A stretch of 9,698 bases of DNA from Phycisphaerales bacterium UBA7708 (GTDB lineage Bacteria > Planctomycetota > Phycisphaerae > Sedimentisphaerales > Anaerohalosphaeraceae): NCBI GenBank assembly GCA_002482415.1, contig DLFY01000075.1, positions 23,176 through 32,873 on the forward strand, given 5' to 3'. Shown one piece after another: positions 1-6,495 of the stretch. The notes below the pieces were generated by a model, which saw nothing but the letters and a program-made list of their open reading frames with translations, did no database searches and had not been told where the DNA came from. Position 1 is the first letter of the stretch, and every line of letters starts with the position of its first letter. The translations under genes and the position numbers were made by a program.

Positions 1-354
1 ATCATCCACCAGCCCCACAAAACACGCAATCGCTGCTCCCCCCAGAATCCCCAGAAGCCACCGCAGGCTGATATCAAATCCCTCCTGTCCCTGAATAATC
101 GCGATTCCCGCCAGTACCCCCACAACCAGACCCACCAGAATCCCCACGCCCCCCAGATACGCCACCGGTTCCTTATGGGTTTTTACGGTGCTGTTGGGTT
201 TGTCCACAATTCCCAGCTTGATGGCAATCTTTTTGCACAGCCACGTTGCTGCCAGCGCAAATACCCACGAACTGACCAGCACCGGCCAGAACTGTAATAC
301 CCAGCTTAATGGCCGTTCATTGCCCAGAAAATCGCCAAACAGAAAATCCAGCAT
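1..354 (-). CDS. WecA/MraY-family polyprenyl-phosphate sugar-1-phosphate transferase, N-terminal part
   Basis: Reading from the ATG at 354 gives 118 residues that run off the window edge without a stop. The family transfers a sugar-1-phosphate, often GlcNAc-1-P, from a UDP-sugar to undecaprenyl phosphate at the inner membrane, starting a cell-surface glycan. Visible family marks are the cytoplasmic-loop pattern D51-x-P53 with K58, H60 and P63, then GG at 68-69, and the catalytic DD pair at 117-118 at the end of a membrane segment. Hydrophobic segments lie at about 17-39, 66-88 and 98-115. The start is supported by GGAGA and GGAGG just upstream and by the promoter at 395-424. I cannot separate WecA, TagO and other polymer-specific members, because the specificity loops are outside the window. 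MraY itself is less likely given the motif spacing. Family assignment is firm; the substrate is unknown. Confidence 0.85.
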   Translation of the reverse strand, partial: MLDFLFGDFLGNERPLSWVLQFWPVLVSSWVFALAATWLCKKIAIKLGIVDKPNSTVKTHKEPVAYLGGVGILVGLVVGVLAGIAIIQGQEGFDISLRWLLGILGGAAIACFVGLVDD

Positions 355-394
355 AACCTCCGTCTCCGTAAATTCAATCTGCTTATATTCCGGT

Positions 395-424
395 ATTGTA
401 CCCGACAAAAACAGAGATTGTCCA
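395..424 (-). promoter_or_regulatory. Likely sigma70-type promoter for the WecA-like gene
   Basis: On the minus strand TGGACA (424 to 419) is followed after 18 bases by TACAAT (400 to 395), each one mismatch from consensus. Transcription would start near 388, about 34 bases before the ATG at 354. The site lies in the 101-base gap between the rdgB stop and this gene, so the WecA-like gene need not depend on read-through from rdgB. Called by pattern only. Confidence 0.5.
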
Positions 425-455
425 TCATTTTTATAAAAACATCAGTTCTGTCAAC

Positions 456-1088
456 TTATCCAAGCTTCAGAAGTTCTCGCAGAGCAGGCTTCATTTGAGC
501 CGCCGCCTGTCCGCGATGGCTGATGGTGTTCTTGTGCTCACTGCTCAGCTCCGCGGTTGTTTTGCCCAGTGCGGGCACATAAAACAGTGGGTCATACCCA
601 AACCCGTTCTCTCCCCGCGGTGTATCGATAATCTGTCCTTCGATTTTCCCTTCCGTCTGAATCAACAATTCCGTCGGACTGGCCAGGCACATGCAGCAGA
701 CAAACCGCGCCGACCGTTTGTCCTGCGGAACCGTTTTCAGAAGCCCCAGCACCTTCCGGTTATTCAGCACATCCTGCTCCTGTCGCGGCAATTTTCCGAC
801 ACCGTCGGTCGCAAACCGGGCACTGTGCACCCCCGGCCGGCCGCCCAAAGCATCCACCACCAGACCCGAATCATCCGCAATTGTCCAAAGTCCGGTCTGT
901 CTGGCATACCCCAGCGCCTTTTTGGCCGCATTATCGGCAAAAGTCGCCCCATCCTCCTCCACCTCGGTCGTGTTCGGATAATCCCGCAGACTGTGCCATT
1001 CAATCTCCTCGGCCAGTTCAGAAAACATCTCCGCCAGTTCCCGCATCTTGCCCGGATTGGTCGTCGCAACTAAAATCGTATGCTTCAT
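456..1088 (-). CDS. rdgB: RdgB/HAM1-family non-canonical purine NTP pyrophosphatase
   Basis: Predicted 210-residue cytoplasmic enzyme that hydrolyses ITP, dITP and XTP to the monophosphate and pyrophosphate, keeping deaminated purines out of nucleic acids. Family motifs are all present: the N-terminal T10-N11-P-x-K14 substrate loop, DDSG at 72-75 followed by the GRPGVHSAR stretch, FGYDPLF at 163-169, and SHRG at 190-193, which binds the base. Length is close to the usual 195-205. The frame stays open upstream to an ATG at 1217, but homology begins at MKHTILVATT and an AGGA lies eight bases before this ATG, so I start at 1088. That AGGA overlaps the TAG stop of the endonuclease gene, ten bases away, so rdgB is probably co-transcribed with the restriction-modification pair or with argF read-through. 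No internal promoter was recognised. Confidence 0.94.
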   Translation of the reverse strand: MKHTILVATTNPGKMRELAEMFSELAEEIEWHSLRDYPNTTEVEEDGATFADNAAKKALGYARQTGLWTIADDSGLVVDALGGRPGVHSARFATDGVGKLPRQEQDVLNNRKVLGLLKTVPQDKRSARFVCCMCLASPTELLIQTEGKIEGQIIDTPRGENGFGYDPLFYVPALGKTTAELSSEHKNTISHRGQAAAQMKPALRELLKLG

Positions 1089-1098
1089 CGAAGTTGTC

Positions 1099-1788
1099 CT
1101 ATTTCCCCTCTTGAAGTCGCCGAATTTCTTTTCGAATTTCCTCAATAATATCAATATTTTTGATTTCATCATTAACGCTGAAAATGATAAATACCTTGCC
1201 ACCAAACTTCTGCTCAAATTCTTTGAAGCTTGCCTTCATTCTTTCAGATGGAGAATAATTGCCAAAATTTGCTTTGGCTGTAACAGGTTTGATTTGTATT
1301 CCAAAGGCTTTATCTCCAACATATCCAAGATAATCAATATCTCCGGCATGGTCCATGTCCGGGTCAGATTCAACAAATCGGACTTCGGGAAATATCTTTT
1401 CCAGATTATCGGTTATAATAGATTTTTCTCGATTGAATCCATCGTAAGTCCTGTAAACAGTCAGGTTATGGATGTAATCGATGCAATCCTGAAGAGTCAA
1501 CTGATTAAAAGCCTCTTGCCATTCGGGGATGACGATTTCCGTGATTTTAACATATAACCTCTCGCCAAGTTCTTTGAGGATATCGCCAGTAACTTTAATC
1601 TGCTTCTTGCCGTCGGTATATGCGTTTTGAAAATACCATTTTTCCCATTCTTCTATAGAGTTGGGCTGACATTCCCGGATCAAAGCCATTACAGCTCCGA
1701 CCTTATTAGGTCGAGATAATTGATATGTCTGGCATGCATAGTTTAGTACTTTTTCTTTTTTGCCAAAATTTCTGGAGTAAATTCTCAT
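1099..1788 (-). CDS. MjaI-family type II restriction endonuclease (predicted CTAG cutter)
   Basis: 229 residues resembling the MjaI restriction endonuclease family (Pfam RE_MjaI), whose founding member cuts CTAG. The N-terminal block with LSRPNKVGAVMALIRECQP (24-42) and EEWEKWYF (46-53) is what I recognise as family-specific. The catalytic core looks like a PD-(D/E)XK nuclease: D150 and D152 in AGDIDYLGYV, a short turn, then Q165-I-K167, with Gln in place of the usual acidic residue. The ATG shares the sequence ATGA with the methyltransferase stop, so translation is likely coupled and the endonuclease follows the protective enzyme. The gene is AT-rich (the 60 bases from 1141 are about 27% GC) in a GC-rich neighbourhood, which suggests transfer. 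Family recognition is from memory of sequence, not a search; CTAG specificity is inferred from the family. Confidence 0.8.
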   Translation of the reverse strand: MRIYSRNFGKKEKVLNYACQTYQLSRPNKVGAVMALIRECQPNSIEEWEKWYFQNAYTDGKKQIKVTGDILKELGERLYVKITEIVIPEWQEAFNQLTLQDCIDYIHNLTVYRTYDGFNREKSIITDNLEKIFPEVRFVESDPDMDHAGDIDYLGYVGDKAFGIQIKPVTAKANFGNYSPSERMKASFKEFEQKFGGKVFIIFSVNDEIKNIDIIEEIRKEIRRLQEGK

Positions 1789-3086
1789 TTTACGAATGCT
1801 CCTTCTTCGGTCAATCTGATGAATTTATCCCTGTATCGAAAACTTATCTCATTATCAACACGTGCTATGCCTTCTCTAATTAAATGAGCATTAATAAACG
1901 TTTTATTTGAAAGATATAAATACCCCAAAAGGATATTGTTCTGGTCATATTTTATGGAATCAAATTTCAGAAAGACCTTTTGGCCTCTTGTCTTGTTTTC
2001 CAGAAATTGAATGGCAGCCTCTCGTGTATCATCCTGTTCTTTGATTCCCAAGAGCCGAACTTTGAGACCATTATCAAGAATTACAAGAGATGGGGAAATC
2101 ACTTGTTCTACGCGATAGTAGTCCTCGCGTTTATGGTGATTGCGGTCGATTTGTGACCCAAATTTAAACTTTTTTGGGTCTGTCTTTTTGTCAAACCGGA
2201 CAGGATCCTTGAATATATAGGGGAGGGCCTGGATTTCTTTATCAAAGTTTGATTGTCTATGCGACTGATATTGAAAGCCAATCTTGGTTGATTCAAAAAG
2301 TTTGTTTTGACTGGCATTCAATTTTTCTCGAACGACCGATTCGTAATCTGGATTAATTTCATAGCCGACGGAATTTCGTTCCAGATTTCGAGCTGCTAAG
2401 CAGGTTGTGCCGCTTCCAAGAAATGGATCCAGTACTGTGTCGCCAAGATAGCTGAACATTTTGATCAGTCGTCGAGGTAATTCTTCCGGAAACATTGCAA
2501 GATGTTTATCCTGCCGTTCCCCTGCAAAATTCCAGTGTCCTGCAAAAAACTGGTTCCATTCCTCTGTGGTCATCTTGGATTGCTCTTTGACATCCTGGCT
2601 GACTTTAGGCCCATCGCCGGGCTTTTTGAAAATTAGAATAAATTCATAGTCTAATTTCAGGATGCCGTTTCTCGGATAGGGGAACGACCCCATAATGGTT
2701 GCCCCGCCGGTGGTATTACAGGTGGTTACTTTCTGCCATATCACAGCACCCATATAATCAAAACCCGCCGTTTCGCAGAATTTGATTATTTCCGTCCGAA
2801 TGGGAATGATTTTATATCGGCCGTAATAAACAGAACGAGCAAATTGATCGCCGATATTGATACAGAGACGACAGCCTTTATGTAAGACGCGACGACATTC
2901 ATTCCACACCAGATTAAGATTGTTGATATACTCTTCGTAGCTATGGTTAAATCCAATCTGGTTGTCATTGCCATAATCTTTAAGCTGCCAATAGGGCGGG
3001 GAGGTGATGACCAGGTGGATAGACTCGTCTGGTATCTCTTCCATTCGCCGTGAATCGCCGATGATGATTTTATGATTTGTTTTCAT
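1785..3086 (-). CDS. Beta-class DNA methyltransferase (probable m4C, CTAG) with C-terminal SNase-like domain
   Basis: 433 residues. The first about 255 are a complete SAM-dependent amino-methyltransferase in beta order: motif IV TSPPYW (28-33), a target-recognition stretch, a motif X-like HLAMFPEELPRRLI (195-208), motif I DPFLGSGTT (220-228) and motif II-like GYEINPDY (241-248). SPPY is the form typical of N4-cytosine enzymes. It should protect host DNA from the endonuclease encoded immediately downstream with a four-base overlap. After a charged linker (about 256-320), residues about 322-433 resemble a staphylococcal-nuclease (TNase) fold: VRLLGI, a YD turn, LLGYLYL and FINAHLIREGIARV. The acidic and Arg positions needed for catalysis are not seen except the Arg of VRLLGI, so it is probably inactive. 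The ATG has only a weak ribosome site (AAAGA), and I found no convincing promoter in the 60 bases after argF. AT-rich like its partner. Confidence 0.88.
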   Translation of the reverse strand: MKTNHKIIIGDSRRMEEIPDESIHLVITSPPYWQLKDYGNDNQIGFNHSYEEYINNLNLVWNECRRVLHKGCRLCINIGDQFARSVYYGRYKIIPIRTEIIKFCETAGFDYMGAVIWQKVTTCNTTGGATIMGSFPYPRNGILKLDYEFILIFKKPGDGPKVSQDVKEQSKMTTEEWNQFFAGHWNFAGERQDKHLAMFPEELPRRLIKMFSYLGDTVLDPFLGSGTTCLAARNLERNSVGYEINPDYESVVREKLNASQNKLFESTKIGFQYQSHRQSNFDKEIQALPYIFKDPVRFDKKTDPKKFKFGSQIDRNHHKREDYYRVEQVISPSLVILDNGLKVRLLGIKEQDDTREAAIQFLENKTRGQKVFLKFDSIKYDQNNILLGYLYLSNKTFINAHLIREGIARVDNEISFRYRDKFIRLTEEGAFVK

Positions 3087-3146
3087 GGTATCTTTATATT
3101 CATTCTCTCGGCTAATAATATGCGTCTTTACAGGGACAATGGGATA

Positions 3147-4061
3147 TTACTTGCTCATCAGTTTCTTCAGCAGCGCCCGCTGGAAGTGCAGCCGGTTTTC
3201 TGCCTCGTCAAAAATCACCGACTGGGCCGACTCGCACACCGAATCGGTAATCTCATACCCGCGGTACGCCGGCAGACAATGCATCACCTTGGCCCGCTTC
3301 GGAGCTGCCGCCAGCAGGGCGTCGTTAATCTGGTATCCCTGGAAATCCCGAATCCGCTGTTCTTTCTCGGCCTCCTGGCCCATACTGACCCACGTATCCG
3401 TGTAAAGCACATCGGCCTCTTTCACCGCTTCCATCGGGTTGCGAATCTGTGCCGCGCAGCCGGGACTGATCTGGTTGGCTGTATCCAGTGTCTCCTGATC
3501 CAGTTCGTACCCCGCCGGCGCCGCAATCACAAACTGCATATCCAGCTTCGCACACGCAAACGCCAGCGACCGGGCGACATTGTTGCCGTCCCCGATATAC
3601 GCCAGCTTCAAACCCTTCAGTTTGCCGAAATGTTCCATCGCCGTCTGCATATCCGCCATCGCCTGGCAGGGGTGCGACCAGTCCGACAGGGCGTTAATCA
3701 CCGGCACCGTTGCCCAGCGGTCCAGTTCGATAATCGTCTCATGCTTGAAGGTCCGGGCCATAATCCCGCTGACATACCGCGAAAACACCCTCGCCATATC
3801 CTTGGCCGGCTCGCGCTGCCCGATAATCCCGATATCCTCGGGCTTCAGATAAATCGCATTCCCGCCCAGGTCCTGCATGGCCACCTGAAAACTCACTCTC
3901 GTCCGCAGGCTGGTCTTCTCAAACAGCATCGCCAGGGTCTTGCCCGTCAGGCATAAATCCCGCTTGCCGCTCTGGTACAGTTTCTTGAGGCCGATGCTTA
4001 AATCCAGCAGCTCCAGCAGTTCCTGGCTCGTACAATCCCGGATCGAAAGAAAGCTTTTCAT
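3147..4061 (-). CDS. argF: Ornithine carbamoyltransferase
   Basis: 304-residue cytoplasmic enzyme that joins carbamoyl phosphate and ornithine to make citrulline, step 6 of arginine synthesis. The carbamoyl-phosphate site appears as SLRTR (51-55, the family's S-x-R-T-R) and HPCQ (130-133). The ornithine side appears as DTWVSMG (222-228), and HCLP (261-264) holds the catalytic Cys. The HCLPAYRG and WVSMGQE forms match ordinary OTCs rather than N-acetyl- or N-succinyl-ornithine variants, though these are close relatives. The frame is open back to an ATG at 4103, but that start would overlap argD by 38 bases and add a non-homologous tail. The ATG at 4061 has AGAGGG nine to ten bases upstream and lies four bases after the argD stop, so argD and argF are surely one transcript. 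No terminator is visible after the stop. Confidence 0.95.
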   Translation of the reverse strand: MKSFLSIRDCTSQELLELLDLSIGLKKLYQSGKRDLCLTGKTLAMLFEKTSLRTRVSFQVAMQDLGGNAIYLKPEDIGIIGQREPAKDMARVFSRYVSGIMARTFKHETIIELDRWATVPVINALSDWSHPCQAMADMQTAMEHFGKLKGLKLAYIGDGNNVARSLAFACAKLDMQFVIAAPAGYELDQETLDTANQISPGCAAQIRNPMEAVKEADVLYTDTWVSMGQEAEKEQRIRDFQGYQINDALLAAAPKRAKVMHCLPAYRGYEITDSVCESAQSVIFDEAENRLHFQRALLKKLMSK

Positions 4062-4065
4062 AATC

Positions 4066-5250
4066 TTATCCCTCTGTTTCAAGAACGGTTGACAGAATAC
4101 CAATCGCCTGGTCGATTTCAGCAGTGCTGATAGTCATCGACGGCATAAACCGCAGAATGTTGCTCTGCGTACAATTGATTCGCAGACCCAGTTCCAGACA
4201 CTTGCTGACAATGTTACCCCCGGGCACCGTCAGCTCAATGCCGATCATCAATCCTTTGCCGCGCAATTCCCGGATAATGGGAAACTTCTGCTTGAGTGCA
4301 TTCAGTTTATCCGTGGCATACTGCCCCATCCGCACGGCATGATCAATCAGCTTGTCGCCTTCAATCGCCTCAATCGTCGCAATTGCCGCCGCACACGCCA
4401 GCGGATTCCCGCCAAACGTCGAGGCATGAGTTCCCGGCACCAGTACTGATGCAATTTCCGCCTTGGCCACGATGGCTCCGATGGCAACTCCGCCGCCCAG
4501 CGTCTTGGCCAGCGTGATAATGTCCGGCACCACCTCATAATGCTGATACCCGAACCACCGGCCCGTCCGTCCCATCCCCGTCTGTACTTCATCTAGAATC
4601 ATCAATGCCCCGGATTCATCGCACAGGTCGCGGATGGTCTGCATGTACTCCGGCGTTGCCTCACGCACACCGCCTTCACCCTGAATCGGCTCAATCAGCA
4701 CGCCGCAGACCTCATCGCTGAATGCCTGCGTCAGTGCATCAATATCGTTAAACGGTACATACTCGAATCCCGCCAATAGCGGCATGAATCCCTCATGATA
4801 CTTCGGCTGCGCCGTCGCCGTGACTGCTGCGAATGTCCGCCCGTGAAAACTCCGCTCAGCGGTGATGAATTTATACCGTTTCTTGCCGGCGTTGAATTTC
4901 CGTGCCAGCTTCATCGCCGCCTCGTTGGCTTCCGCGCCGCTGTTGCAGAAAAAGCACTTGCCCCCGAACGCACGCTCCGACAGCAGTTTGGCCAACTGGC
5001 CCTGCTGCATGGTATAGAACGTATTGTCGATATGCAGCAGTTCCCCGGCCTGCCGGCGAAGGGCTTCCACCACCTTCGGATGGCAATGCCCGATCCCGCT
5101 GACCGCCCATCCCGGAAACAAATCCAGAATCTTGTTGCCGTCCAAATCGTATAAATAATTGCCCTCGCCCCGCGTAATCACCCGCGGCAGCCGTCCGTAA
5201 TTTCCGATCACGTACTGATTAAATTGTGTAATAACCTCTTGCGTATTCAT
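4066..5250 (-). CDS. argD: Acetylornithine aminotransferase (class III, PLP)
   Basis: 394 residues, the usual length. It converts N-acetylglutamate semialdehyde to N-acetylornithine using glutamate, step 4 of arginine synthesis. Class-III aminotransferase marks are NSGAEANE (103-110, phosphate cup), SFHGRTF (134-140), IEPIQGEGG (186-194), D220 in LDEVQTGMGRTG, which would hold the PLP ring nitrogen, and K249 in TLAKTLGGG, the Schiff-base lysine. The HASTFGGNPLACAAA stretch also fits ArgD. Related ornithine, succinylornithine or GABA aminotransferases share these motifs; the flanking argB and argF make ArgD the best call. There is no strong Shine-Dalgarno: the only purine-rich candidate, GGCGGA, forms one arm of the hairpin at 5259-5275, eight bases from the ATG. 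The stop is four bases before argF. Confidence 0.95.
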   Translation of the reverse strand: MNTQEVITQFNQYVIGNYGRLPRVITRGEGNYLYDLDGNKILDLFPGWAVSGIGHCHPKVVEALRRQAGELLHIDNTFYTMQQGQLAKLLSERAFGGKCFFCNSGAEANEAAMKLARKFNAGKKRYKFITAERSFHGRTFAAVTATAQPKYHEGFMPLLAGFEYVPFNDIDALTQAFSDEVCGVLIEPIQGEGGVREATPEYMQTIRDLCDESGALMILDEVQTGMGRTGRWFGYQHYEVVPDIITLAKTLGGGVAIGAIVAKAEIASVLVPGTHASTFGGNPLACAAAIATIEAIEGDKLIDHAVRMGQYATDKLNALKQKFPIIRELRGKGLMIGIELTVPGGNIVSKCLELGLRINCTQSNILRFMPSMTISTAEIDQAIGILSTVLETEG

Positions 5251-5258
5251 TATTCTTT

Positions 5259-5275
5259 ATCCGCCACAGGCGGAT
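5259..5275 (-). repeat. Short perfect inverted repeat in the argB-argD gap
   Basis: A 7-bp perfect stem, ATCCGCC and GGCGGAT around a 3-base loop, sits in the 56-base gap between argB and argD. The rest of the gap is very A-rich on the coding strand, with ATCAAA-type short repeats. The downstream arm holds the only Shine-Dalgarno-like bases before argD, so in mRNA the stem could limit access of ribosomes to argD. It may also be one copy of a dispersed intergenic palindrome. It has no T-run directly after it and so is not a standard terminator. Confidence 0.6.
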
Positions 5276-5306
5276 TCCATAATTTTGATTTTTGATATTT
5301 GATTTT

Positions 5307-6185
5307 TTATTTTATGATCTGCGTTCCAACGCCTTTGTCCGTGTAAATTTCCAGCAGCAGTGAATGAGGAAATCTGCCGTCGATGATATGGGCCTTCTTA
5401 ACCCCGCCTTCCAGTGCCACCAGGCATGACTCCACCTTGGGCAGCATCCCTTTATTGATGATGCCGTCCTTGATCATCGCGTTGATTTCCGCCTCGCTGA
5501 CACTCGAAATCCGGCTCTCCGGGTCATTGATATCTCTCAGAATACCGTGCGTATCGGACAGGGCCACGAATTTCTCCGCCTGCACCGCCGCCGCCACCTT
5601 GCCCGCTACCGTATCGGCATTGCAGTTGAGTTTCGTGCCGCCGGTCTTGGCCCGCGCGATCGGGGCAATCACCGGAATCACGCCGGACTGGCACAGCGTC
5701 TTGAGCAGTTCGCCGTTGACTTCCGTGGCCTCACCCACCAGCCCCAGGTCAATCTTGCGGCCATCATCACTGACTAACCGCAGCGGTTCGGCAAACACCA
5801 CGCAGCTGCTCAGCGAATGCATCCCCATACCCCGGCACCCCAGTTCATTGAGAATCTGACACATCGGCGTGTTCATTTTATGCACCAGCACATGTTCGGC
5901 AATCGCCAGCGTCCGCTCGTCGGTATAGCGTCTGCCCTGAACCCACACCGGCTCCAGCCCTGACTCGTTCATCGCCTGCGTAATCGCCTTGCCGCCGCCA
6001 TGAACCAGAATCGGACGCATCCCCACAATCGACATAAATGCCACATCCACCAGCAGCTTCCGCTGGAGTTCCATATCGTCCAGAATACTGCCGCCCAGCT
6101 TGACGACAACAATCTTGTCTTTGAAGCTGCGAATGTAACCCATTGCTTCAATCAGAGCGCCGGCCTTTTCGATGGCTCGTTCCAT
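5307..6185 (-). CDS. argB: Acetylglutamate kinase, arginine-sensitive type
   Basis: 292 residues. It phosphorylates N-acetylglutamate at the gamma-carboxyl, step 2 and usually the controlled step of arginine synthesis. Amino-acid-kinase marks: K29 and GG in VVKLGGS (27-33), HGGGKAI (62-68), R85-R86, the N-acetylglutamate loop with N187 and N189, NADTVAGKVAAA (189-200), and K250 in GMLPK. Two features separate arginine-inhibited hexameric enzymes from the short dimeric E. coli type: an extra N-terminal helix of about 20 residues before the first beta strand, and the C-terminal H274-x-L-L-L-E with KGVGT at 284-288. Feedback inhibition by arginine is therefore expected. An AAGGG-like site lies about eight bases before the ATG. 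No separate promoter was found between tRNA-Thr and argB, so it may be read from the promoter at 6407-6435. Confidence 0.95.
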   Translation of the reverse strand: MERAIEKAGALIEAMGYIRSFKDKIVVVKLGGSILDDMELQRKLLVDVAFMSIVGMRPILVHGGGKAITQAMNESGLEPVWVQGRRYTDERTLAIAEHVLVHKMNTPMCQILNELGCRGMGMHSLSSCVVFAEPLRLVSDDGRKIDLGLVGEATEVNGELLKTLCQSGVIPVIAPIARAKTGGTKLNCNADTVAGKVAAAVQAEKFVALSDTHGILRDINDPESRISSVSEAEINAMIKDGIINKGMLPKVESCLVALEGGVKKAHIIDGRFPHSLLLEIYTDKGVGTQIIK

Positions 6186-6245
6186 AGTCTAACCCTTTAC
6201 CAACCAACACATAAAACTGTACTTCATGCAACACACCCGTTGGGC

Positions 6246-6260
6246 ATAAAATAAAAAAAA
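6246..6260 (-). terminator. T-run directly after tRNA-Thr, possible weak terminator
   Basis: On the minus strand the tRNA is followed at once by eight T, one A and four T. There is no extra GC-rich hairpin between the tRNA and the T-run, so termination would depend on the tRNA's own stems or be inefficient. Partial read-through into argB, 60 bases further on, is possible. Confidence 0.3.
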
Positions 6261-6331
6261 GCCAACGGCGGGATTCGAACCCGCAACCCCTGGTTTACAA
6301 AACCAGAGCTCTACCGTTGAGCTACATTGGC
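6260..6331 (-). tRNA. tRNA-Thr (anticodon UGU)
   Basis: A full 72-base cloverleaf can be drawn. The acceptor GCCAATG pairs with CGTTGGC (one T-G wobble), the D-arm is GCTC/GAGC, the anticodon stem is CTGGT/ACCAG around the loop TTTGTAA, the variable loop has five bases, and the T-arm is GCGGG/CCCGC with TTCGAAT. Anticodon TGT reads ACA and other ACN threonine codons. The discriminator base would be U (6260). The terminal CCA is not encoded and must be added by CCA-transferase. A T-run follows directly. Confidence 0.95.
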
Positions 6332-6406
6332 GTTTTTAACGTATTCAATTGTTTGCCGCATGCCAGCGGACGAGGTCATCCCTGCGCCGCGGGCCGGAAA
6401 AGGCAA

Positions 6407-6435
6407 ATTGTACAAATCCCACCCCATTATTTCAA
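6407..6435 (-). promoter_or_regulatory. Sigma70-like promoter upstream of tRNA-Thr
   Basis: On the minus strand TTGAAA (6435 to 6430) is followed after exactly 17 bases by TACAAT (6412 to 6407), each one mismatch from consensus. Transcription would start near 6400, giving a GC-rich leader of about 69 bases before the tRNA. It is the best promoter I see between the aroK-aroC stop (6496) and argB, so it may serve both the tRNA and, by read-through, the argB-argD-argF genes. Nothing else was recognised in the 164 bases between aroK-aroC and the tRNA. Confidence 0.55.
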
Positions 6436-6495
6436 GAAAAATTCTCCTCGGAAATTACCAGTCAAAATGCCTCCGGAATAAACTCCAAAACGCAC

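Noticed and set aside
428..439. Terminator at the TTTTTATAAAAA palindrome after rdgB.
   Set aside because: It is a six-base AT-only dyad with no GC stem, too weak to count as an intrinsic terminator.
1089..1217. Longer rdgB starting at the ATG at 1217.
   Set aside because: The extra 43 residues lie inside the endonuclease gene in another frame and do not resemble RdgB; the ATG at 1088 starts right at the conserved N-terminus with an AGGA upstream.
3087..3146. Promoter for the restriction-modification pair in the gap after argF.
   Set aside because: TATTAT and TATAAA are present but no acceptable -35 lies at the right distance from either, so I do not call one.
3072..3956. Long plus-strand open frame of 294 codons opposite argF.
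   Set aside because: It lies over clear OTC motifs on the other strand and its product is rich in His, Arg, Pro and Gln, typical of antisense shadows in GC-rich genes.
6186..6259. ARG-box operator upstream of argB.
   Set aside because: A TGAA-like stretch is present but the second half-site does not match the known ARG-box pattern well enough.
6260..6331. tRNA-Thr as an integration site for a mobile island.
   Set aside because: Both sides carry ordinary core genes; there is no integrase, and no repeat of the tRNA 3' end was seen elsewhere in the window.
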